NCBI GenBank assembly: GCA_964361075.1 | Contig: CAYHZL010000009.1 | Coordinates: forward strand, 1 to 40,685 | From: CAYHZL01 sp964361075 | Lineage (GTDB): Bacteria; Bacteroidota; Ignavibacteria; UBA10030; UBA8401 | Length of the DNA: 40,685 nucleotides | Direction of reading: 5' to 3' | Shown: positions 9,701 to 18,370 of the stretch, piece by piece | Layout of the letters: each line of letters opens with the position of its first letter | How positions within the stretch are numbered: position 1 is the stretch's first letter | The notes under the pieces: model-generated | Databases searched by the model: none | What the model was told of the DNA's origin: nothing | What the model saw: only the letters and a program-made list of their open reading frames with translations | Position numbers and translations under genes: made by a program

Positions 9701-10294
9701 TTGTGGTTGAATAGGAGTATTTTCATCGGTAAGAGCAGCAACAATATCAATGTCTTGCGAAAGTTTGCCAGAAAATTGCAATCGAAAACCGGAACTTAAC
9801 GTAAAATCGCGGTGAGAACCAATTGTAAATCCGCGCGAAATATTTCCGCTCTTTTGAATTTCGCTTCCAAACAAATTTGAATACGTTGAAGTTGATGTTA
9901 GAATATTTTTTTTTCTTGAATCATTAACGTAAGGCTTCGTCTCTAATATTTTATTGCTATACTTTAATTGTAAAGTGAGCGGTAAGTATTTGTATTGAAT
10001 AAAAATATCAAATTGTTCTCTTTGTATTTCTAGTATATTTTTTCGATAAAAAATTATTGAAGCATTATCATCAGAAAGATTAAAATGCTTTCCTTCGATT
10101 AATGCGACAGAGTCGTTCGTAAGAATTACTGATTTTTTAAAAATGAAATGGTGAGAAAGGAAAACTACCGTATCGGTAAGTGCGGGTATGATTTGAATCT
10201 TTCCGCTATATACACCCGGCGCATTGCTTTCTTGCGAATGAAGTGCAACAAAAAATAAAGTGGAGCAACTAAGTATTTGGAGAAATGCTTTCAT
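6788..10294 (-). CDS. Large outer-membrane beta-barrel-like protein of unknown function
   Basis: The protein has 1168 aa. Residues 1-24 look like a signal peptide (MKAFLQILSCSTLFFVALHS). The rest is rich in alternating polar/aromatic beta-strand patterns such as FSFQGSGQARIEIAREEIIV, and ends with VQVTFQYNGRV...MEIKAYF, a terminal aromatic strand typical of outer-membrane barrels. Around residues 310-360 the segment NDYSIDYGSGEIIFSSRR...ITVDFEYTDRQY resembles a motif found in SprA-like and other large Bacteroidota/Ignavibacteria barrel proteins. That resemblance is from memory. A D-rich stretch (WVDGNGNGKIDLNDERDF) looks like a calcium-binding or dockerin-like loop. It is a single-gene unit between the argD-like gene and a strong terminator. 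I do not know its function; transport or surface assembly is possible. Confidence 0.75.
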   Translation of the reverse strand: MKAFLQILSCSTLFFVALHSQESNAPGVYSGKIQIIPALTDTVVFLSHHFIFKKSVILTNDSVALIEGKHFNLSDDNASIIFYRKNILEIQREQFDIFIQYKYLPLTLQLKYSNKILETKPYVNDSRKKNILTSTSTYSNLFGSEIQKSGNISRGFTIGSHRDFTLSSGFRLQFSGKLSQDIDIVAALTDENTPIQPQGNTQTLQEFDNVFVEMKSKNYNATLGDFYYTIHDGEFAKANRKLQGAKLSGSFQNEDLHSSLIIVGAANRGKFSTNQFTGIDGVQGPYRLLGKNNERNIIVIAGTEKVFINGEVMTRGEQNDYSIDYGSGEIIFSSRRLITNASRITVDFEYTDRQYTRNYFSAASRNTISDALSFNVIFFREGDNQDAPIDIELSESDKFALAKSGNTLASKSGVVFVGRDSITNIGKGDYIKVDTLIAGIVDSVYRFEPGISNALYNVSFSFVGNGKGDYSRSGIGRYLFAGKKNGQYLPIIILPAPQLHQIANVSSQYAISKQFIINAEFAGSSFDANRFSTIGDNNNAGNAMKLSMKYSSEDVKIGNTSLGALDVSFSERFLDERFVPTERINEIEFTRKWNIDSTVSTQALSEETREAAITMKPNSNVTIGGTIGSMKRGREFNSLREEITLQTKSDIFPTIDYRIENISSDDMLGRLKSSWLRQKGNTQYTIANLIPGFRFESEQKEVKNKDTDSLYGSSFSLYEVAPKIAVKQLYGITASSEFSWRKENVYSNGNVIPQSLAFTQTYEAGYKYGQKFSTSSSVILRKKEYEKIFQTNFSNQQTILVRSQSRYTPLAGGIDADVFYEVSTERTSRLERVFYKVRKGEGQYVWVDGNGNGKIDLNDERDFQLSRYDGDYTMLSLQGDVLYPIIDLKTSSRLRVTPYKFFVQPSSWIEKAFTKISTETFVRIEEKSSDPQTQNIYLLKFSHFLNRVTTLQGSQIIQHDIHVFENSADVSLRFRFLQRKGLGQYNSGLEENYYRERGMRIRFQLDEQMSDQIDVTNKQDNASASVALSRSRQIVSDGVANDFSYRPEQNIEIGFKLENSQADDYLFASPVTSNLNSQSIRTIFSFQGSGQARIEIAREEIIVANKSANYIIPFELTGGRDEGKTFLMTSSLDYRIGSNVQVTFQYNGRVQQNKNTVHTGRMEIKAYF

Positions 10295-10359
10295 TCAGTA
10301 CCAGTAGTACCAAGTATAATTACTTCGTAACAAAAAGCAATGATTCTCCAATGAGTAAT

Positions 10360-10519
10360 GGGCATCTCTAAAAACATTGTCGTCATTGCGAGGGAGCGAA
10401 GCGACCGAAGTCCCAAAGGGATCCCCTTGGGACAATCTTTCAATTAAAAAGAAAAAACGAGATTGCTTCGCCAAAGAACGGCTCGCAATGACAATTTTTT
10501 TAGGTTTTTAGAGATGCCC
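10360..10519. repeat. Palindromic element, GGGCATCTC family (copy C)
   Basis: The 160-bp element has ends GGGCATCTCTAAAAAC and GTTTTTAGAGATGCCC and inner arms CATTGCGAGGGAGCGAAGCG and CTCGCAATG. A 22-bp near-palindrome TCCCAAAGGGATCCC... is inserted in the left arm at 10411-10432. The element begins 65 bp upstream of the 1168-aa gene and ends 5 bp beyond the argD-like stop codon. Confidence 0.92.
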
Positions 10520-10524
10520 TATGT

Positions 10525-11697
10525 CTAAAAATCCCGAATCACATTTTCAAACGTGTGTAACATTGTATCAAACTCGTTTTTATCGGCAATAAGCGGCGGT
10601 AAAATTCTGACAACAGTATTTGCCGTAGAATTAACGAGCACTCCTTGTTCAAGCATTTTATCAACAATCGGTGTGCTCTCTTTATGCAGATCAACACCAA
10701 TCATGTATCCGAATCCACGCACTTCTTTAATGATGGAATATTTTTCTTGAAGCGACAACATTTGTTGTCTACAGTAGCTCGCATTCTTATTAACAGAGTC
10801 AATAAAAGCTGGCTGCATTATTACATCCATAACAGCAACTCCGGCAGCACATGCAACAGGATTGCCGCCAAATGTTGTCCCATGCACACCGTAATTCCAG
10901 ACATCAGCAACTTTATTAGAACCTAAAATAGCGCCCAATGGTAAGCCACCACCAATTGGTTTTGCGACAGTAACGATATCGGGGGTAAAATTAAAATGTT
11001 CATATCCAAATAATTTTCCTGTGCGACCAATTCCTGATTGAATTTCATCGGCGACAATTAGAAAATTATGTTGTTCCCGCAGTTCGAGTAATCTTTCAAT
11101 AAATTCTTTCGTTACTGGAACAATGCCGCCTTCGCCTTGAATACATTCTAAAAACACCGCTGCAGTTTGCCCATCAATTTTACTTTTCAAATCCTGAATA
11201 TCATTAAAAATAATACAATCTGTATTTGGTAAAAATGGACCATAGCCATCGCGGTATTTTTCTTTATCCATCAAAGAAAGTGCTCCCATGGTGCGTCCGC
11301 TAAAACCATTCGTCATGCCGAAAATTTTTGTTTTTCCAATTTTCGATCCCCATTTGCGAGCAAGTTTAATTGTTCCTTCAATTGCTTCTGTTCCGCTATT
11401 TGAGAAAAATATTTTTTCAAATTTTGAAAAGCGAAGCAAGCGTTCAGCTAATTGAAGTTGTGGATCTTGTATAAAAAAATTTGAAAGATGTCCATACTTT
11501 CCTATTTGTTCACTCACGGCTTTTACAATGGCAGGATGCGCGTATCCCAACGCATTAACAGCCAACCCGGAGAACATATCTAAATATTTTTTACCATCTG
11601 TGGTGAATAAATAACATCCCTCACCTCTTTCTACATGCAGAGATAAGCGTTTATATGTCTTAAAAAAAAGTTTTGATTCTTGTTCTATGAAACTCAT
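10525..11697 (-). CDS. Class-III PLP aminotransferase, acetylornithine aminotransferase-like
   Basis: This is a fold-type I PLP enzyme of the acetylornithine/ornithine/GABA aminotransferase family. It carries SNSGTEAIEGTIKLAR near residues 99-114, the PLP-binding Asp217 in VADEIQSGIGRTG, and the Schiff-base Lys246 in TVAKPIGGGLPLGA. The C-terminus VRILPPLIADKNEFD is typical. At 390 aa it has the ArgD length. Acetylornithine transamination in arginine or lysine synthesis is the likeliest role, but no arg genes are nearby, so the substrate stays open and I give no symbol. Its start overlaps the coaE stop by 4 nt (ATGA). Confidence 0.88.
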   Translation of the reverse strand: MSFIEQESKLFFKTYKRLSLHVERGEGCYLFTTDGKKYLDMFSGLAVNALGYAHPAIVKAVSEQIGKYGHLSNFFIQDPQLQLAERLLRFSKFEKIFFSNSGTEAIEGTIKLARKWGSKIGKTKIFGMTNGFSGRTMGALSLMDKEKYRDGYGPFLPNTDCIIFNDIQDLKSKIDGQTAAVFLECIQGEGGIVPVTKEFIERLLELREQHNFLIVADEIQSGIGRTGKLFGYEHFNFTPDIVTVAKPIGGGLPLGAILGSNKVADVWNYGVHGTTFGGNPVACAAGVAVMDVIMQPAFIDSVNKNASYCRQQMLSLQEKYSIIKEVRGFGYMIGVDLHKESTPIVDKMLEQGVLVNSTANTVVRILPPLIADKNEFDTMLHTFENVIRDF

Positions 11698-12323
11698 TCC
11701 TCTGTTTCCTTTTTAGATTGCAACATAGAAAAAAGTGAGTGAAAGAATTTTACTTTCTGTTGCAAATCTTCTATCGTTCCATTATTTAGAATTGTAAAAT
11801 CTGATTCTTCTTGAAGTATTTCATTGGGTAACTGAAATTTCATTCTCTTTTTAACTTGAGTTATTTCTGTCTTATCTCGTTCCTGTACACGTGTTAAACA
11901 AATTTTATCATCCGAAATAACGGATAATGTATAATCCATTATTTCACTAAAACCAGATTCAAATAGTATTGCAGATTCTGCCAGACAATATTTAATTTTA
12001 GATTTTGGTAGAAAAATTTTTTCTTTCCAAAGTTCATATTCTTTGAAAACATACGGATGGATAATACTATTTAATATTTCAAGCTTTGTTTGATCATTAA
12101 AAACAATATCTGCAAGTAATTGTCGGTCGAGTTTTTTTGTATTCTTTTGGTATGCTTCACGACCAAATTCCTGAAATATTTTTTCTTTAATTTCAGTATG
12201 AGTGTCGGACAATTCACGAGCGACAGCATCGGAATAAAATACAGGCACACCACTGTCTGAAAATAATTTGCAGACTAAAGTTTTTCCGCTTCCAATACGA
12301 CCTGTAATTCCAACGCTTACCAT
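11694..12323 (-). CDS. coaE: Dephospho-CoA kinase
   Basis: The enzyme phosphorylates dephospho-CoA, the last step of coenzyme A synthesis. The N-terminus MVSVGITGRIGSGKT carries the P-loop. The lid/base region includes FYSDAVAREL and the conserved HPYVFKEYE segment (residues 88-96). At 209 aa it has the normal length. It sits 8 nt after rny and overlaps the following argD-like gene, so the three probably form one transcript. Confidence 0.95.
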   Translation of the reverse strand: MVSVGITGRIGSGKTLVCKLFSDSGVPVFYSDAVARELSDTHTEIKEKIFQEFGREAYQKNTKKLDRQLLADIVFNDQTKLEILNSIIHPYVFKEYELWKEKIFLPKSKIKYCLAESAILFESGFSEIMDYTLSVISDDKICLTRVQERDKTEITQVKKRMKFQLPNEILQEESDFTILNNGTIEDLQQKVKFFHSLFSMLQSKKETEE

Positions 12324-12331
12324 GATACTAT

Positions 12332-13894
12332 CTATTTTGCAAAAGCAATTGCTCTAACTTCACGGATTACAACAACTTTAATCTGTCCGGGATATTCCAT
12401 TTCTTGCTGAATTTTTTTTGCAATATCGTGCGATAGCTGATCTGCCATTGCATCATCAATTTTATCTTGCTCAACCATCACTCGTATTTCTCTTCCGGCT
12501 TGAATGGCGTATGTCTTTGTTACACCTTGGAATGATTGCGCTAGCCCCTCCAACTTTTCAAGACGCTTTACATAGCCCTCAACAGATTCTCTGCGCGCGC
12601 CTGGTCTGGCACCACTGATAGAATCTGCCGCTTGAACAAGAGCTGATATTGCATGCTCCATAGGGATATCATCATGATGAGAGCCGACCGCATTGATAAC
12701 GATTGGATGCTCGTTGTATTTTTTTGTTAGCTCCATTCCTAATAAAGCATGAGGTCCTTCAACATTACGATCGATTGTTTTACCGATGTCATGAAGAAGT
12801 CCGGCACGTTTTGCTAATGCAACATCCAACCCAAGTTCTGATGCCATGATGCCGCACAAATAAGCAACTTCAATACTATGCTGAAGTAAATTTTGTCCAT
12901 AACTCGAACGATATTTCATTCTACCGATATGTTTCACTATTTCAGCATGAGCGCCAGGCAATCCAATTTCAAGCAATGTATTTTCACCAAGTCGAATAAT
13001 TTCATCCTCTAATTCACTTTTAACTTTTTCAACAACTTCCTCGATTCTTGCCGGATGAATTCGTCCATCAGCAATGAGGCGTTCTAAAGATACTCGAGCA
13101 ACTTCCCTTCTGAATGCGTCAAACCCTGACAATATAACGGCTTCAGGTGTATCATCTACAATAACATCTACACCTGTGGCGGATTCAAATGCTCTGATAT
13201 TTCTACCTTCACGACCAATAATTCTTCCCTTCATTTCATCGCTTTGAATGTTTAACACGCTGACGGTCGTCTCCACTGCGTGATCTACTGCTGAACGTTG
13301 AATTGCTTGAACGATAATTTTCTGAGCTTCACGGCGTCCGTCTTCCTTGGCTTTATCGCGAATATCCTTCAGTGTTTGGGCTGCTTCAGTCTTAGCCGCA
13401 TCAGTTAAGTTTTCAAATAATACTTTTTTAGCTTCATCTCTAGACATGCCGGAAGCACGTTCCAAGCGTGCGTTTTCATCCGTAATTATTTTATCAAGAT
13501 CTTTATTTTTTAACTCAAGCTGTTTCGATAATTCTTCAACACGTTTTTGAATTTGTTGAACATCACGCTCTTTTTTATTCAGCAAGTCAGCTTTACGATC
13601 AATCGTTTCTTCCCGATTATTGAGTTGTTTCTCGTAGTTCTGTAATTTATTACGTTTCTGATGCGCATCATTATCAAATTCTTGTTTCTTTTTATACCAT
13701 TCATCCTTTACTTCAAGCAGTTTTTCGCGTGTTAACGCATTGGTATCACGTTCTGCATCGGCAATAATTTTTTTTGCACGTTCTTCGGCATTTAAAATTT
13801 TATTTTGTCCTACTCTGGTATTAAACCACCAGCCGCCAAAAAAAGACAAGGCACCAACAATAGCATTAATTAATATTACGATGTATAAATTCAT
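12332..13894 (-). CDS. rny: Ribonuclease Y
   Basis: This membrane-anchored endoribonuclease starts mRNA decay. It has an N-terminal transmembrane helix (residues 3-24), a long coiled coil to about residue 200, a KH domain with GREGRNIRAFE at 227-237, and an HD domain with the His-Asp pair in LLHDIGKTID (368-369). At 520 aa it matches the family. The ATG at 13894 has GGAG a few bases upstream. The T-run that ends the 6S RNA candidate is only about 25 nt upstream, so rny may depend on read-through or on a promoter inside the RNA gene. Confidence 0.97.
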   Translation of the reverse strand: MNLYIVILINAIVGALSFFGGWWFNTRVGQNKILNAEERAKKIIADAERDTNALTREKLLEVKDEWYKKKQEFDNDAHQKRNKLQNYEKQLNNREETIDRKADLLNKKERDVQQIQKRVEELSKQLELKNKDLDKIITDENARLERASGMSRDEAKKVLFENLTDAAKTEAAQTLKDIRDKAKEDGRREAQKIIVQAIQRSAVDHAVETTVSVLNIQSDEMKGRIIGREGRNIRAFESATGVDVIVDDTPEAVILSGFDAFRREVARVSLERLIADGRIHPARIEEVVEKVKSELEDEIIRLGENTLLEIGLPGAHAEIVKHIGRMKYRSSYGQNLLQHSIEVAYLCGIMASELGLDVALAKRAGLLHDIGKTIDRNVEGPHALLGMELTKKYNEHPIVINAVGSHHDDIPMEHAISALVQAADSISGARPGARRESVEGYVKRLEKLEGLAQSFQGVTKTYAIQAGREIRVMVEQDKIDDAMADQLSHDIAKKIQQEMEYPGQIKVVVIREVRAIAFAK

Positions 13895-13917
13895 AAAATC
13901 TCCATTTTCCCATTAAC

Positions 13918-14165
13918 AAAAAAAACCGCATCGCAACCTTAGGCAAGTGTAATGAAAGAACCCTCTTTCTATAACACAGTGGGTGTTCGCCAAATCGTTT
14001 CTTGCTTCCACTGTTTGCTATTCTCCGTAGAGAAAACCTTGAAGGCTTGTCGCAAAATCATCTTTCGATGAGTGAGGCCTGTAATATGACGTTTGTGAGC
14101 CGAACTCCCTAATAAATAATGTTAGGTTCTTTATTATGTTTGTCTATGGCTGACGGTGCGGCAAT
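13918..14165 (-). ncRNA. ssrS: Structured RNA, probable 6S RNA
   Basis: The 310-bp gap between zapA and rny has no ORF but strong nested complementarity on the minus strand. The closing stem is CCGCA/TGCGG, then AAAGAACC/GGTTCTTT, then GGGAGTTCG/CGAACACCC with one mismatch. Apical hairpins are TCATC-GAAA-GATGA and TTCTC-TACG-GAGAA. The 3' end is the closing stem plus a T-run. 6S RNA binds the sigma70 holoenzyme and mimics an open promoter, and its gene is known beside zapA in many bacteria. The rod-like nesting fits, but I cannot run a covariance model and the exact ends are estimates. Confidence 0.6.
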
Positions 14166-14206
14166 AACTTTAAATCGATTGTTCTCCTAATTACATTATT
14201 ATACTA

Positions 14207-14488
14207 TCACACTTCTTGATTTTGAATACTTGTTGCGAGGTAATTGGTTAATTTTGTTAGTTCTTGTTCTAACATTTTATTTTTTTCACGTTCTTTTAAT
14301 AATTCCTCTGTAATATTCAATGCGGCAAGAACAGAAATTGTTAATGGCGGTTGTTCCGGAATTTTGTCATGGATGCTACTAATCATAGAATCAACATAAC
14401 CGGCAACTTTTTTGGTGAACTCTTCGCTTTCTCCTCGCAAAGGATATTCAGAACCAAATATTTTAACTTTCACACTCTTTCTGTCCAT
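14207..14488 (-). CDS. zapA: Cell division protein ZapA
   Basis: ZapA binds FtsZ and bundles its filaments at the division site. The 93-aa protein starts MDRKSVKVKIFGSEYPLRGE, matching the ZapA N-terminal pattern (V.I.G..Y.L....E). It then has the helix EEFTKKVAGYVDSMISSI and a C-terminal coiled coil (LLKEREKNKMLEQEL). It lies downstream of the coiled-coil gene at 14552 with a 63-nt gap, and upstream of the 6S RNA candidate. Confidence 0.9.
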   Translation of the reverse strand: MDRKSVKVKIFGSEYPLRGESEEFTKKVAGYVDSMISSIHDKIPEQPPLTISVLAALNITEELLKEREKNKMLEQELTKLTNYLATSIQNQEV

Positions 14489-14551
14489 AGTAGTGATATG
14501 CTATTATAAGTATGTAATTACGATGATATAACCGTCAGCACTTCTTTTGTA

Positions 14552-14896
14552 TTACGTTAATAAATGTGTATCAATAATTGCAATTAATGATTTAATTTTT
14601 TGTTGCAATTTTTGTTTTTCATCTGCGTTAAATGAAATCTCATGCAACACTTCTTTCTCTGAAAGATATTTTATTTCAAAACGGAGACGTTCAATTTCCG
14701 CATTTCTGTCAATAAATTGATTATGTGCTTGAGAAATTTCACTTTCTAAATCTTGCACTTTTATTTTTAAAGCGAGGTTTTCTTCTTTTAATGAAGCAAT
14801 GAGGGAAGATGTTTCCCGCACTTTCTCCCACAGCAGTTTTAAGGATTCAACGTCTGCAGTTACTTCAATAATTTCTTGTTCAGGATATTCTTGCAA
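14552..14896 (-). CDS. Small coiled-coil protein between pheT and zapA
   Basis: The 114-aa protein is almost entirely predicted coiled coil from about residue 18 (LKLLWEKVRETSSLIASL...), with heptad leucines and many Glu/Lys. No signal peptide or membrane helix is visible. It starts at TTG 14896, because an in-frame stop lies 12 nt upstream and no ATG is available before the helix. A weak TAGGG precedes it. The position directly before zapA suggests a cell-division helper, comparable in style to ZapB, but there is no sequence proof. Confidence 0.7.
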   Translation of the reverse strand: MQEYPEQEIIEVTADVESLKLLWEKVRETSSLIASLKEENLALKIKVQDLESEISQAHNQFIDRNAEIERLRFEIKYLSEKEVLHEISFNADEKQKLQQKIKSLIAIIDTHLLT

Positions 14897-14920
14897 TTTT
14901 GTACCCTATAAAATAAAATT

Positions 14921-17341
14921 TTACAAACTTCGTAAGACTGCGTTAAATGTTTTGGTTACATTAAAAATAATATTATTGAATACTTTTTCTACTTCATCAT
15001 CTGTGAGTGTTCTCTCGGCGGCAAAACTAACATTAAAGGCAATACTTTTTTTACCTTCACCAATTGTCTTTCCTTCAAATACATCAAAAATTGTTACAGA
15101 CTTTAGCAACTGACCACCAGGCTCTTTGATATTTTTTAAAATTGACTCTGCAGAAATTTGTTTATCAACAACAAAAGCCATATCACGAGTTACCGGTGGA
15201 AATTTTGAAACTGATAGATATTTTTTTTCTTTTATAGGTTGCTGTTCTAAAATATTCAAATTAATTTCAACCACATAAACTTCTGTTTCAATCTTTAACT
15301 GTTGAAGAATTTCTTCTTTCACTTTACCTAAGTAGCCTGCATAAGTATCATTGATTTCAATATTTATAGTTTGTTCAGTTAAAGAATTAGGTGCATCATA
15401 ACAAATAAAACTAAATTTGTCAAGAGTAATTTTGGAAAGAAGCGATTCCATGACTCCTTTCATATCAAAAATGTCGACTTTTCTGTTGGTTTGCATCCAA
15501 GAGAGCTCATTGGCTTGACCACTTAAACAGATACACAGCATATTTTGCTCATCATACCCTTTAATTATTTGAGCGTTATTTATTTTGTCTGATTGAAAAA
15601 CTCTTCCGACTTCATACAATCGCAAATTTTTATTTCCGTGATTATTATTGTAAAAAACTGTCTGTAACATTCCCGGAATTAAACTTGGTCGCATTGTTGA
15701 TTGTTCAGCGCTAATAGGATTTAAAACTTTAATCACGCGAGATGAGAATAACGACGACAACGATTCATCCAACAAACTGTTGGTAAGAATTTCATTGAAA
15801 CCATTTTCTTCTAACCATGTTTGAATCTTTTCTGATTTTCCTCTTGTAGAAATTTTCTTCCCAAAAGTAATTTCGCTCACCATCTTATCTTCAATATTTG
15901 AAAAACCATGGAGACGAGCGACTTCTTCTACTAAATCTATTTCCTGCGTAATGTCAGGTCTAAATGTTGGTATGCTGCATCGTAAAACATCGGAGGAAAT
16001 TTCTTTCGCTTCAATACATATCGAAGAGAGTGCTTGCTGAATATTTTTTTGCGAAAGATTTGTTCCTAAAATTGCGTTTACTTTTTCTGTACGAACATCA
16101 AGACTTGTTGCAGAAATTGGATTTGGATAATTATCAATAACATCACCTTCTGCTTTACCGCCGGCAAGTTCAATCAATAATGCTGTTGCACGATTCAGCG
16201 CATCAACGGTTGTGTTAGGATCTATCCCTCGCTCAAATCTGTACGATGCATCGGTGCTAATGCCAAGCTGTTTAGATGTTTTACGAATTGATGTTGGCAA
16301 GAAGTATGCACTTTCAAGAATTACTTGAGATGTATGTTCTGTAATTTCAGAATTATTTCCGCCCATCACGCCCGCAATTGCAATTGCTTTTTCAGCATCA
16401 CAAATCATAAGATTGTTTGTCTGCAATGTGTGAGTTTTTCCATCAAGTGTTGTGAATGGCTCGTCTTCTTTCGCAGTCTTTACAATTATTTTTTGTCCAT
16501 GCAATGCATTAAAATCAAACGCGTGTAAAGGTTGATTGTATTCGAGCATAACAAAGTTTGTTACATCAACAACGTTATTGATTGAACGAACTCCAGCCGC
16601 TTCCAAATAATTTTTCAACCATTTTGGTGATTGCGAAATTTTTACATCCGAAATTAAACGCGCTGCGTATCGTGGACAGAGTTCACTATTTTTTACTTCA
16701 ACAGAAAACAAATTACTTTTTGCAGCCGCAGCTTGAATGGTTGCGGCAGTTTTTTTCAACTGCACACCAAAACTCGCCGCTAGTTCACGAGCAATACCAA
16801 GATGTCCCAAACAATCGGAACGATTTGGTGTAACTCCAACTTCAAATGCAACATCATCAATACCTAAATATTCTGCAAAGGGCATTCCAACAGTTGCGTT
16901 TGCATCAAGAACTAAAATACCGGCAGAGTCACTGTTCAGACCTAATTCATACGCAGAGCAAATCATTCCCTGTGATTCAACACCTCTGATTTTTGCTTTT
17001 GTAATTGTGAATGGTTTGCCTTCAGGATCATGTTGGTTCTTCGGCACAATTGCTCCCAGTGTTGCAACAACTACCTTTTGTCCTTCTGCAATATTTGGGG
17101 CTCCACAAACAATTTTTGAAATTTCCGAATCTGTAGTTTGCACTTCACACAACGAAAGCTTATCGGCATTCGGATGCTTTTCTTTTTTAACTACATAGCC
17201 AACCATAAAGCCATCAAATTTTTTTCCGAGGTATTCAATTCCTTCAACTTCAAGTCCAACAGATGTTAATCGTTGAGCGATGTCTTCCGGTGTTGTATTT
17301 AATTCAATATATTGTTGTAACCACTTCAATGATAAGCGCAT
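14921..17341 (-). CDS. pheT: Phenylalanyl-tRNA synthetase, beta subunit
   Basis: This is the beta chain of the alpha2-beta2 enzyme that charges tRNA-Phe. The order is an N-terminal tRNA-binding OB domain (MVGYVVKKEKHPNADKLSLC), the B3/B4 editing domain, B5 (FRPDITQEIDLVEEVARLHG), the catalytic-like core, and a C-terminal ferredoxin-fold anticodon-binding domain (KFPPVTRDMAFVVDK). At 806 aa it is the normal bacterial length. It follows pheS with a 10-nt gap. Confidence 0.97.
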   Translation of the reverse strand: MRLSLKWLQQYIELNTTPEDIAQRLTSVGLEVEGIEYLGKKFDGFMVGYVVKKEKHPNADKLSLCEVQTTDSEISKIVCGAPNIAEGQKVVVATLGAIVPKNQHDPEGKPFTITKAKIRGVESQGMICSAYELGLNSDSAGILVLDANATVGMPFAEYLGIDDVAFEVGVTPNRSDCLGHLGIARELAASFGVQLKKTAATIQAAAAKSNLFSVEVKNSELCPRYAARLISDVKISQSPKWLKNYLEAAGVRSINNVVDVTNFVMLEYNQPLHAFDFNALHGQKIIVKTAKEDEPFTTLDGKTHTLQTNNLMICDAEKAIAIAGVMGGNNSEITEHTSQVILESAYFLPTSIRKTSKQLGISTDASYRFERGIDPNTTVDALNRATALLIELAGGKAEGDVIDNYPNPISATSLDVRTEKVNAILGTNLSQKNIQQALSSICIEAKEISSDVLRCSIPTFRPDITQEIDLVEEVARLHGFSNIEDKMVSEITFGKKISTRGKSEKIQTWLEENGFNEILTNSLLDESLSSLFSSRVIKVLNPISAEQSTMRPSLIPGMLQTVFYNNNHGNKNLRLYEVGRVFQSDKINNAQIIKGYDEQNMLCICLSGQANELSWMQTNRKVDIFDMKGVMESLLSKITLDKFSFICYDAPNSLTEQTINIEINDTYAGYLGKVKEEILQQLKIETEVYVVEINLNILEQQPIKEKKYLSVSKFPPVTRDMAFVVDKQISAESILKNIKEPGGQLLKSVTIFDVFEGKTIGEGKKSIAFNVSFAAERTLTDDEVEKVFNNIIFNVTKTFNAVLRSL

Positions 17342-17351
17342 ATCAATTGTA

Positions 17352-18362
17352 TTAAAACTGTTTTAGAAATCGTACATCATTTTCGTACAGCAAGCGAATG
17401 TCAGTAATTCCAAGTCGCAACATGGTAATTCTTTCGATACCCATTCCGAAAGCATAACCCGAAACTTCATCGGGATCGTAGCCAACATTTTTCAAAACGT
17501 TCGGATGCACCATGCCGGCACCAAGCACTTCTAGCCATCCACTGTGCTTACAAACTCTGCATCCATTTCCATTACACAAAAAACAAGTAATATCCATTTC
17601 AAGGCTCGGCTCCGTAAAAGGAAAGAAGCTAGGACGAAATTTATATTTTATATTGCTCCCATAAAATTGTTTTGCAAAAGCAACGAGCGTTCCTTTAAGT
17701 TCGCTGAAGGTAACTTTTTTATCAACATACAACCCTTCAACTTGATGAAATAAACAATAACTACGTGCGCTGATCGCTTCATTACGATACACTTTGCCGG
17801 GCATAATAACACGGATCGGCGGCTTTTGTTCCTTCATTACTCTAATCTGTACCGGCGATGTGTGTGTGCGAAGCAAAACGTCTTTTGCAAGAAAGAAAGT
17901 GTCTTGCATATCGCGTGCGGGATGATCGGCAGGAAAATTCAGCGCTTCAAAATTATGATAATCATCTTCAATTTCAGGACCGTCGGCAATGCCGAAACCC
18001 ATCGAGTAGAAAATGGATTTTATTTCATCGAGAGTTTGTGTAACAGGATGTCGTGTGCCTATCGGCAACGTTCTGCCTGGCAACGTTAAATCAATATATT
18101 GATGTTCACTTTTTTTGGCAGTATGCAGCGAATTCTTTAATTGTTCAAATTGCTGTTCAGCAAACAAACGGAGTTCGTTTAATTTTTTTCCAATAACCGG
18201 TTTGTCGGAATTCTGTACATTTTTGAGCGCATCAAATAATTCTGCGATTGTTCCTTTGCGTGCTAAAAAATCGATACGAAACTTTTCCAGCTCATCAGAA
18301 TTTTTTATTTGAGCGATTGCCGATTCAACTTTTTGCCGAATCTGTTGAATTTTTGTTTCCAT
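17352..18362 (-). CDS. pheS: Phenylalanyl-tRNA synthetase, alpha subunit
   Basis: This is the catalytic chain of PheRS. It has an N-terminal coiled coil (residues 1-85). The class II core follows, with motif 2 region VYRNEAISARSYCLFHQVEG, the FRPSFFPFTEPSLEMDI segment and motif 3 GMGIERITMLRLGI. It has 336 aa. An intrinsic terminator ends 8 nt upstream of its ATG, leaving no room for a separate promoter after the hairpin. Expression must come from read-through of the infC-rpmI-rplT transcript. Confidence 0.97.
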   Translation of the reverse strand: METKIQQIRQKVESAIAQIKNSDELEKFRIDFLARKGTIAELFDALKNVQNSDKPVIGKKLNELRLFAEQQFEQLKNSLHTAKKSEHQYIDLTLPGRTLPIGTRHPVTQTLDEIKSIFYSMGFGIADGPEIEDDYHNFEALNFPADHPARDMQDTFFLAKDVLLRTHTSPVQIRVMKEQKPPIRVIMPGKVYRNEAISARSYCLFHQVEGLYVDKKVTFSELKGTLVAFAKQFYGSNIKYKFRPSFFPFTEPSLEMDITCFLCNGNGCRVCKHSGWLEVLGAGMVHPNVLKNVGYDPDEVSGYAFGMGIERITMLRLGITDIRLLYENDVRFLKQF

Positions 18363-18370
18363 AGTTCATC

